A stretch of 64,000 bases of DNA from an uncultured Collinsella sp. GTDB lineage: Bacteria > Actinomycetota > Coriobacteriia > Coriobacteriales > Coriobacteriaceae. This document shows, piece after piece, positions 54,801 to 61,483 of the stretch; the stretch's first letter is position 1, and each line of letters begins with the position of its first letter. The DNA is taken from assembly GCA_958451615.1 (NCBI GenBank), contig CAUDQR010000004.1:1-64000 (forward strand), in the 5' to 3' direction. Below the pieces are notes generated by a model, which was given only the letters and a program-made list of their open reading frames with translations, did no database searches and was not told the DNA's origin. The position numbers were made by a program, and so were the translations under genes.

Positions 54801-55462
54801 TCGCCGCGGCGCTCCATGCCGAGACAGAAGACCGTGCCGCCGAGGCGCGTGTGCCCATGGACGAGTCCGGCGATGATGCGGAGTCGGATGGCTCGGAGAT
54901 GGCCGATGCAGACGTGGCCGCCGTTGAGCCCGCCGGCAACCCCATGGCGCTGGGCTCGGCGTTCCATGCCGCCTGCCAGTGGCTGATCGAGATGGGTGCC
55001 GATGCGCTGCCCGCTGAGCGTGCCGATGCGCTGGCGCGCCTGTGGTGCCTGACGCCGGAGCAGCGCGAACGCTTCGACGTTGCCCTGGACCGCTGGCTCA
55101 AGTCGGCTGCTCGTGCCGACCTGCTCGCGTGGCCGTGCGTTCGCGCCGAGGTGCCGTTCTTCTCGCTGGGCTGCGAGGACGAGGACATCGCCCGCTACGG
55201 TGCATATGCCGAGGGCGCCATCGACGCTTTGGCGACGAACCCGGCGGATTCGTCATGCGCGCTGGTCATCGACTACAAGACGGGCGGGACGCCGGACGAG
55301 ACGCCGGAACAGCTGCAGGAGAAGCACGCCCTGCAGGCGCGCGTCTACTCCGATGTGTTGCACAAGGCGGGCTTTGAGGCCGTGACCGTCAAGTTCGTCC
55401 GCGTGGAGCAAGTCGACCCCGCCAACCCCTGCGAGCCTCAAGTAGTCACCTACAGCCTCTAG
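51845..55462 (+). CDS. addA: ATP-dependent helicase/nuclease subunit A
   Basis: UvrD-type 3'-5' helicase with a C-terminal nuclease, 1205 aa. Motifs: Walker A SAGAGSGKT (Lys31), TFTKDAAAEIRDRV (motif Ia), IDEFQDTD (motif II), GDAQQSIYRFRGAE (motif III), VHASKGLEYPVV (motif V), and YVAMTRARE (motif VI). The nuclease core is VIDYKTGGT (Asp1143). With the preceding gene it forms an AddAB/RexAB complex that resects double-strand breaks up to a Chi-like site. The start follows AAGGAGG in the end of addB. Confidence 0.94.
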   Translation: MDLSTLMPQQLQVVKTLDRPLFVSAGAGSGKTFTLTRRIVYALSPESGPFVEHLDQVLAITFTKDAAAEIRDRVRRALIEEGMDEEALTVDDAWISTIHGMCSRILRAHALELGIDPEFTVLTDTDELMDQAVEHVLARATAPDAVPELAASLKALYAWYPMAGEGGPFGAGTTIKGLVRDLLELSSQLPGGMDDVCVARGQADTSALADAYRAALGASKAATEKAQTALDAIDAFEASGKTMVDAARLMMSCTMPRASKAFSKEQVELLKAEAADAFINIVLACGAPALDALVGLARSVEAEYRALKAGQSALDNNDLLRMAYEALRDYPAIRAAYEGRFKMVMIDEFQDTDQMQVDLIRYLTGAGERALCTVGDAQQSIYRFRGAEVEVFRRQERKVGSSAAPETAAASDAPAGELVKLVRNFRSHDEVLRYVARVFDGDTGGLMQGFLDLEPSDEREDKLKAKASRRQAIFVAGGSTQERTQAKARAIAERFQALVKAGQPQGSMVLLLGRMTNADVYAQAFRDQGLDCVIAGGSVFAQAAEVQTVRALVCALANPADTAQGLMPLLASPMFALGAQEFLALATKLDDQTGETSRRNIDVGIMSDSDVPGLQDLPLVTRAREVLRYALRRVGRDSFAAIARDVVNASGWFVRLAQRGPEGKAIAANVLKALDAVAEAEAELGNSPRSIALAFDRFLAGKEAPGALNEEGDGAVRIMTVHASKGLEYPVVAVAECFGVRKSSGAAQMGRVEGGAQIVALPARFDGVKLADGTFVKGDDVKKQFEHAFKGKGTSLWLSPELMEDVCATGSPAEAFVRLRNDDLRLSLEERARLLYVAMTRARELVILAMDAGVSRGKVCAPTFDAETDLTYDVLRRILPTDSLDMPQLDSDRLVFDSSKPGDYELISLADFTFGEQAFEANASLDAEGRLVRGDVDVADNAAHSTVPGPADPEPDSFELVYPQAVGVRMGACPFPARDSYSYSSIAAALHAETEDRAAEARVPMDESGDDAESDGSEMADADVAAVEPAGNPMALGSAFHAACQWLIEMGADALPAERADALARLWCLTPEQRERFDVALDRWLKSAARADLLAWPCVRAEVPFFSLGCEDEDIARYGAYAEGAIDALATNPADSSCALVIDYKTGGTPDETPEQLQEKHALQARVYSDVLHKAGFEAVTVKFVRVEQVDPANPCEPQVVTYSL

Positions 55463-55598
55463 CCACCTCAGGCTTTATGGTGCTATTTGGTTGGTTTTGC
55501 GGCCGTAAGGCCCTCAATCGTCCAAATGGCACCGCAACGCATGGGAGAGCTTGGGGCGGTACAATGGCCCGAACGGTTCAAACGAATAAGGGGCCATC

Positions 55599-56108
55599 AT
55601 GCAGCTCACCAAAACGCTTAAGGTGACGCCGGAGGAGCTTTTTGACGCTCTGGCGGGGTCCATCATGCAGGATATCGAGAACGCCACGGGCAAGTGTCCC
55701 AGCCGCAACAAGCTCAACGGCTATAAGTACGAGAAGCGCGCCCAGTCCGCAAAAGGCAAGACCAAGGGCACGGCGATCAAGGTTAAGATCAAGCACTTTG
55801 ACTACCCGTGCCTCTATGAGGTCCGTTTTCAGTATGCGGCGGGCATCAATACCATGCGCTATGAGACTGCACCTGCTGGCGATGGTGCTTGCGAGCTCAC
55901 CTATACCGAGGATTTTCAGGGTGCGGGTGGCAACACGTCTGGCATGCGCGGCAAGCTCGGCCTCTTCTTCTACGAGCGCAAGCTCAAGAGCCACGCCAAC
56001 CAGACGATTGATCAAATCGTCAAATACATCGAGGGTGAGCGCCGCGTAAAGGCTAATCCCGCCTTCGCCGATGATACTGCCGAAAACGCTTCGGATGTAT
56101 TCCATTGA
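55599..56108 (+). CDS. DUF3284 domain protein
   Basis: 169-aa soluble protein starting QLTKTLKVTPEELFDALAG and continuing IMQDIENATGKCPSRNKLNG, which matches the DUF3284 family as I remember it. The fold is probably helix-grip (START/SRPBCC-like), with beta segments such as TAIKVKIKHFDYPCLYEVRF. Function unknown; ligand binding is possible. The start follows AAGGGG. Single gene between addA and an MFS transporter. Confidence 0.78.
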   Translation: MQLTKTLKVTPEELFDALAGSIMQDIENATGKCPSRNKLNGYKYEKRAQSAKGKTKGTAIKVKIKHFDYPCLYEVRFQYAAGINTMRYETAPAGDGACELTYTEDFQGAGGNTSGMRGKLGLFFYERKLKSHANQTIDQIVKYIEGERRVKANPAFADDTAENASDVFH

Positions 56109-56211
56109 TACCCTGTGCAAAAGCTTTACCGCTCTTCACATCAACTGTGAACACTTCAGGCTTCGAGTCAGTAGCGAGCGGCCCGACAAAAGTAGTTGAT
56201 GGAAGTGCCAA

Positions 56212-57411
56212 ATGAATAAGAATGCCGCTACGCAACTGCACATCTATTCCGCCTTTTTCGTTCTCGCGGGATTTGTTTTAAATCGGGGAGTGTTTCTACT
56301 TTTCCTTGCGGAGAAAGGAATGCCTGTCACGGAAATCGCGCTTTATCAAGCCCTGTTTAACATTGCAACGGTCGTCCTCGAGCTGCCAACAGGGCTGATA
56401 GGCGATTTCTTTGGAAAGAAGTTTTCGATTCAAGTGGGCGTGCTGCTGCTTTTCTTCCATACGGCTGGCATGCTGTTGCTCTCAGGCCCCTTTCTTGTCG
56501 TGCTTTCCCTTGTTGAGGCACTCGCCTACTCCCTTCAATCGGGATCCGAACAAGCACTTTTATATGAAATTGCCCGGAATGCCGGTCAAGGAGAGCGCTT
56601 CCTCACCATCAATGCTCGGCTGCTTGCCGCACAATCAATCGCTACGGGAATGGCAATTGTGCTCGGATCTTTCATTGCCCAAGTATCTTGGAGCGCCCTC
56701 TACGTATGTGTCTCCGTTTTCTATCTCCTGCAGCTTTTCCTTCTGTATCCCATTGAGAGGACGGAAGCGACCCGTTCTGAAAGCTCTGAAAAGGGAAGGT
56801 TTGACGTAGCCAAGATCTTCAGACGCGAAACCTGGTGCATTGGAGAATCCGCTTTTGCGGTGTTGCTTCTTCTAATCGGCACAAGCATGCTCGATGGATT
56901 CTATGGGAGTTATTACAACTTGAATCAGTTGGTATTCGACGCATTTGATGCTCCCGTCTCCATAATAGGAATCTTTTTCGGTGCATCCTATGCAGTAAAT
57001 GCGACGGCCTACATTGCAGCAGATTTCTTCTCATTGCGTTTCGGGAAAAGAAATACCATGCTCGGCTCGATGCTAATCGAGGCTGGCCTTTTCATGATTC
57101 TTCCGTGGTTCGCTTCAAATCCGCTGTGTTTGTTTGGCCTTAGCATGGTGCTTTGTTTTCTCCCAGAAGTGGTGTACATCACTTCGGAAAACTTAATCCA
57201 AGACGCTATAGCGGACGATCTCCGCGCGACGATCCTTTCCGTCGCGTCTCTGGTAAGGGCTCTCTTTTCTGCAGTGTTTTTCTCCATATTTGGACATGTG
57301 TTGGGGTTATATCCCATTCAGATAGCGCTCGGTATTATTGGTGCAATCGCGATAGCAATTACCGCCGTTGTTTCATTAAAAATGGTTGGAATACAGGTCT
57401 CCAAGAATTGA
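56212..57411 (+). CDS. Major facilitator superfamily transporter
   Basis: Membrane transporter of 399 aa with about 12 helices. The loop between helices 2 and 3 has the MFS motif region ELPTGLIGDFFGKKFS. Codon usage is noticeably less GC-biased than in neighbouring genes, suggesting acquisition by transfer. The start follows GGAAG. The substrate cannot be told; relatives are drug or metabolite exporters. A 165-bp coding-like stretch overlaps its 3' end (57380-57544). Confidence 0.86.
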   Translation: MNKNAATQLHIYSAFFVLAGFVLNRGVFLLFLAEKGMPVTEIALYQALFNIATVVLELPTGLIGDFFGKKFSIQVGVLLLFFHTAGMLLLSGPFLVVLSLVEALAYSLQSGSEQALLYEIARNAGQGERFLTINARLLAAQSIATGMAIVLGSFIAQVSWSALYVCVSVFYLLQLFLLYPIERTEATRSESSEKGRFDVAKIFRRETWCIGESAFAVLLLLIGTSMLDGFYGSYYNLNQLVFDAFDAPVSIIGIFFGASYAVNATAYIAADFFSLRFGKRNTMLGSMLIEAGLFMILPWFASNPLCLFGLSMVLCFLPEVVYITSENLIQDAIADDLRATILSVASLVRALFSAVFFSIFGHVLGLYPIQIALGIIGAIAIAITAVVSLKMVGIQVSKN

Positions 57412-57544
57412 TATATCGATTGACGAGCTATCCGAAGCGTCGAGCCTTCTTGATGGACATGACTATTCGTCACAAATCATTCCGCGCATCGCCGGGGTTC
57501 CAGTAATACTCGATATATCTGGATGCCCTCATTCCCCTTTTTGA
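57380..57544 (+). other. Possible gene remnant between the MFS gene and dnaE
   Basis: A 54-codon stretch, in another frame from the end of the MFS gene, is open without an ATG and ends at a TGA (57542-57544). Its translation has protein-like composition (SIDELSEASSLLDGHDYSS, then IIPRIAGVPVILDISG). It could be the tail of a lost gene or chance. No ribosome site was seen. Confidence 0.25.
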
Positions 57545-57651
57545 AGGTCCCAAATTGACTACCCGTGTGGGTTTGGCTAGGTTCGGGTGCTGTCCGTGCC
57601 GTGGGGTAAAATCGTTCAGTCAGAACACGAACCCGCATCGGAGCTCATCAC

Positions 57652-60600
57652 ATGGCATTTGTCCATCTGCACAATCACACTGTTTTCTCCATGCTCGACG
57701 GCGCAACCCGTATCCAGGATATGGTCAATCGTGCCGTTGAGCTTGGCATGCCCGCCGTGGCCATTACCGACCACGGCTACATGTACGGCGTGCCCGACCT
57801 GGCGCTGGCCTGCGACGCCGTCAACCACAACACGCCCGAGTACAAGACGTGGAGCCACGACAAGGCCTTCTTGGAAAAGGATCGCCGCGACGAGCTGGTG
57901 GAGCCCGATCCCGAGGCAAACCCGCGCGAGCATGCCCAGTATGTGAAGGACATGGCCATGTGGGACGAGAAGGGCAACATCGACGAGCTCAAGCCGCCCC
58001 TGGTCATCAAACCCATCTTTGGCTGCGAGGTCTACTTTACGCCGGACGAGACGCTCGCCCGCGACCACAAGCCCGAGCTCTACCACATGATCCTTCTGGC
58101 CAAGGACCAGGAGGGCTACGTCAACCTGATGCAGACGGTTTCCGAGGCAGCCGTGCAGGGCTTTTACTACAAGCCGCGCGTGACGCTCGACAACCTGCGC
58201 CGCCACGCCAAGGGCATGATCTGCACGAGTGCCTGCATCGCGGGCATCATCCCCAAATACATCGACCGCGGCGACATGGAAGGCGCCATCAAGTGGGCCG
58301 AGACCTTCCGCGATACCTTTGACCCCGGCGACTTTTACATCGAGATTCAGGAACACGGCATCACCACCGACAACGGCCTGACCGATGAGCAGATGGACCG
58401 CACGCTCATCGATATCGCCAAGCAGGTGGGTGTCAAGGTCATCGCCACCAACGACTTCCACTACCTGCGCCGCGAGGACGCGCCGGTGCAGGACGTCATC
58501 ATGTGCATCGGCATGAACGCCAAGGTCGATGACCCCAACCGCATGCGCATGACCGGTTCGGAGTTTTACATGAAGACCGAGGAGGAGATGCGGGCGATGT
58601 TCCCGTATTGCCCCGAGGCCTGCGACAACACGCTCGAGATCGCCGACAAGTGCTACGTTGAGCTGGACTGGGACTCCATCATCCTGCCGCGCTTCCCGTT
58701 GCTCGATCCCGGCGAGACGCACGAGAGCCAGTTCCGCCGCGAGTGCGAGAAGGGCCTGCGCCAGCACTATGGTGACGACTGGGCCACGCGCGAGATCGGT
58801 GGCGTCAACATCAAAGAGCGCTTTGAGTACGAATACAAGGTCATTTGCGACAAGGGCTTTGCCGCCTACTTCCTCATCGTCGCCGAGTACGTGCAATGGG
58901 CCAAGGACAACGGCATCGGCGTCGGCCCCGGTCGTGGCTCGGCCGCCGGCGCTATCGTCGCCTACGCCATGAACATCACCGCGTTCGACCCGCTCGAGAA
59001 CGGCCTGATGTTCGAGAGGTTCCTGTCCCCGCAGCGTACCGAGATGCCCGATATCGATATGGACTTCGACGATGAGCGGCGCCTCGAGGTCGTGGAGCAC
59101 GTTCGCCAGCTCTACGGCCCCGAGAAGGTCACCCACGTCATCACCTACTCGACCATTAAGGCCAAGCAGGCCATCAACGACGCCGCTCGCGTCCTGGACT
59201 ACCCGGTCTACATGGGCCAGCGTCTGTCCAAGATGGTCTCGAGCGACCCCAAGGTCAAGCTCAAGCAGGTGCTCGAAAAGCAACCCGGCAAAGAGGACCT
59301 GTTTAACCCCGATTTTGCCGAGGCCTATAAAAAGGACGACGACGCCCGCCGCATCATCGACACGGCGCTCTCAATCGAGGGCCTCACCCGTGGCGAGGGC
59401 GTGCACGCGTGCGCCGTTCTGATCTGCCGCGACCCCGTCAACGAGCACGTGCCCACCAAGCTCGACACCAAGGGCGGCGTCGAGATTACCCAGTACGAGG
59501 GCCATACCGTTGCCGACATGGGCCTGCTCAAGATGGACTTCTTGGGCCTGCGTACGCTGACTGTTATCTCCAAGGCCAAGGCAAACATCAAAAAGAACTT
59601 CGGCATCGACATCAAAGAGGAAGAGATCCCCTTTGACGACCCCGAGATCTTTAAGCTCATGGGCTCCGGCCATACCGCCGGCGTCTTCCAGGTCGAGTCC
59701 GCCGGCATGACGGCCACGATCAAGAACATGAAGCCCACCGAGTACAAGCACGTCGTGGCATTGATCGCCCTGTACCGCCCGGGCCCGCTGGGCGCCGGCA
59801 TGGTTTCGTCCTACATCAACCGTATGAACGGCAAGGAGCCGGCCGTCTCCTACGACGACCGCCTGGACGACATCCTGGGCGAAACCTACGGCACCATGGT
59901 CTACCAGGAACAGGTTATGCTCATCTCCGTCGAGATGTGCGGCTTCTCCAAGGGCGAATCGGACTCGCGTATCCGTAAACCCGTGGCTAAGAAAAAGATC
60001 AAGCTGCTCACGTCGACGGTGCTGCACTGGGAGGATGGCTCGGACGAGACCACCTACGACCACTGGATGAACGGCGCTATCAAGAACAACTACACGCGCG
60101 AGGTCGCCCAGAAGATTTGGGACGATGTTCTCGAGTTCGCATCTTACGCCTTTAACAAGTCGCACTCCGCCGGCTACGCCATCCTGGTTATGCAGACGGC
60201 GTGGCTCAAGGCGCACTATCCGCACGAGTACATGGCGGCCGTTCTGACGTCCTACACGGGCAAGACCGACAAGATCGTTCATTACGTCTCGGCGTGCCGT
60301 CACGACGGCATCCCCGTGCTTTCGCCAGATGTCAATGAGTCCGGTACCGAGTTCACGGCTACCAAGGAGGGCGTGCGCTTTGGTCTGGCCGGCATCCGCG
60401 GCGTGGGCACCGGCGTGGCGCAGGCGATTATCGCCGAGCGCGAGGCGGGCGGTCCGTTTAAGACGCTGCACGATTTTGTCGAGCGCGTGGACTCGAGCCA
60501 GGCCAACCGCCGCGTGATCGAATCGCTCATCAAGGCAGGCGCCTTCGACTCCACGGGGTATCCGCGTCGCCAGATGATGCACTTTGTGGACAAGAACAAC

Positions 60601-61455
60601 CCCGAGAACATCATCGATGCCGCGGTAAAGCGCCAGAAGGATCGCGCGAGCGGCCAGACGTCGTTCTTCGATATGTTTGGCGACGTTGAGGGCTCGGGCT
60701 TTGAGGTGAGCGTGCCCGATCCGGATGGCCAGGAATGGGACCGCCACCTTAAGTTGAGTCAGGAGAAGGAGGTTCTGGGCATCTATGTCTCGGACCACCC
60801 GCTACGCCCGTTTGAGTATGCACTAGCCAAGGCGCGTGACTTCTCGTTCTCGCAGATCGACACCGGCTACGAAGTTCAGAATCCTACGGGCGGCACCATC
60901 AACCAGGAAATTCCCGAGGGCAAGGCGCTGTGGTGGGCCGGCATGGTCTCGAGCGTGTCCAAGCGCGTGACCAAAAACGGTGACCCCATGGGCATCGTGC
61001 AGCTCGAGGACATGGAAGGCGAGGCCACCGTCGTCGTGTTCCCCAAGACCTACAAGGAGGCCGAGGGGTACCTGTACGGCGAGGTCGATCCCGAGACCGG
61101 CGCGCAGCTGTCCGATGCCTTTGTGCGCATTAAGGGCAAGCTCGAGCGCTCGGACCGCGGCGACCAGATCATCGCGCAGGAGATCGTGCCGCTCGAGCTC
61201 AACGAGGAGAACAACAAGCCCAAGGTGTTTGAGGTCATGGTGCCCAACAGCCGCTTTAGCCAGGGCAATATGGCGCGCCTGGCCACGGTGCTCACCGCTA
61301 ACCCGGGCGGCGACCGCGTGGAGATCTTTATCGAGCAGGTGGACGGGCGCGTGCTGCGTGCCGAGGTACCTGCCAAGGTCAACGCGCGTTCGATTCCGCT
61401 GCTGGCCGAGGCCAAGGCCATTGTGGGTAACCAGGGCCGCGTGACGGTGATCTAA
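57652..61455 (+). CDS. dnaE: DNA polymerase III alpha subunit
   Basis: Replicative polymerase, 1267 aa. The N-terminal PHP domain begins FVHLHNHTVFSMLDG and continues VAITDHG. The polymerase active site has the PDIDMDFDDERR motif (Asp467, Asp469, Asp471) in the palm, followed by the fingers region with FNKSHSAGYA and the C-terminal OB fold (WWAGMVSSVSKRVTKNGDPM). It is the DnaE1 type used by actinobacteria. The start at 57652 follows GGAG. The SWIM-SNF2 helicase follows 28 nt downstream and may be co-transcribed. Confidence 0.96.
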   Translation: MAFVHLHNHTVFSMLDGATRIQDMVNRAVELGMPAVAITDHGYMYGVPDLALACDAVNHNTPEYKTWSHDKAFLEKDRRDELVEPDPEANPREHAQYVKDMAMWDEKGNIDELKPPLVIKPIFGCEVYFTPDETLARDHKPELYHMILLAKDQEGYVNLMQTVSEAAVQGFYYKPRVTLDNLRRHAKGMICTSACIAGIIPKYIDRGDMEGAIKWAETFRDTFDPGDFYIEIQEHGITTDNGLTDEQMDRTLIDIAKQVGVKVIATNDFHYLRREDAPVQDVIMCIGMNAKVDDPNRMRMTGSEFYMKTEEEMRAMFPYCPEACDNTLEIADKCYVELDWDSIILPRFPLLDPGETHESQFRRECEKGLRQHYGDDWATREIGGVNIKERFEYEYKVICDKGFAAYFLIVAEYVQWAKDNGIGVGPGRGSAAGAIVAYAMNITAFDPLENGLMFERFLSPQRTEMPDIDMDFDDERRLEVVEHVRQLYGPEKVTHVITYSTIKAKQAINDAARVLDYPVYMGQRLSKMVSSDPKVKLKQVLEKQPGKEDLFNPDFAEAYKKDDDARRIIDTALSIEGLTRGEGVHACAVLICRDPVNEHVPTKLDTKGGVEITQYEGHTVADMGLLKMDFLGLRTLTVISKAKANIKKNFGIDIKEEEIPFDDPEIFKLMGSGHTAGVFQVESAGMTATIKNMKPTEYKHVVALIALYRPGPLGAGMVSSYINRMNGKEPAVSYDDRLDDILGETYGTMVYQEQVMLISVEMCGFSKGESDSRIRKPVAKKKIKLLTSTVLHWEDGSDETTYDHWMNGAIKNNYTREVAQKIWDDVLEFASYAFNKSHSAGYAILVMQTAWLKAHYPHEYMAAVLTSYTGKTDKIVHYVSACRHDGIPVLSPDVNESGTEFTATKEGVRFGLAGIRGVGTGVAQAIIAEREAGGPFKTLHDFVERVDSSQANRRVIESLIKAGAFDSTGYPRRQMMHFVDKNNPENIIDAAVKRQKDRASGQTSFFDMFGDVEGSGFEVSVPDPDGQEWDRHLKLSQEKEVLGIYVSDHPLRPFEYALAKARDFSFSQIDTGYEVQNPTGGTINQEIPEGKALWWAGMVSSVSKRVTKNGDPMGIVQLEDMEGEATVVVFPKTYKEAEGYLYGEVDPETGAQLSDAFVRIKGKLERSDRGDQIIAQEIVPLELNEENNKPKVFEVMVPNSRFSQGNMARLATVLTANPGGDRVEIFIEQVDGRVLRAEVPAKVNARSIPLLAEAKAIVGNQGRVTVI

Positions 61456-61483
61456 GCTACCCCGGGTGAGATTGGAGGAAGTG

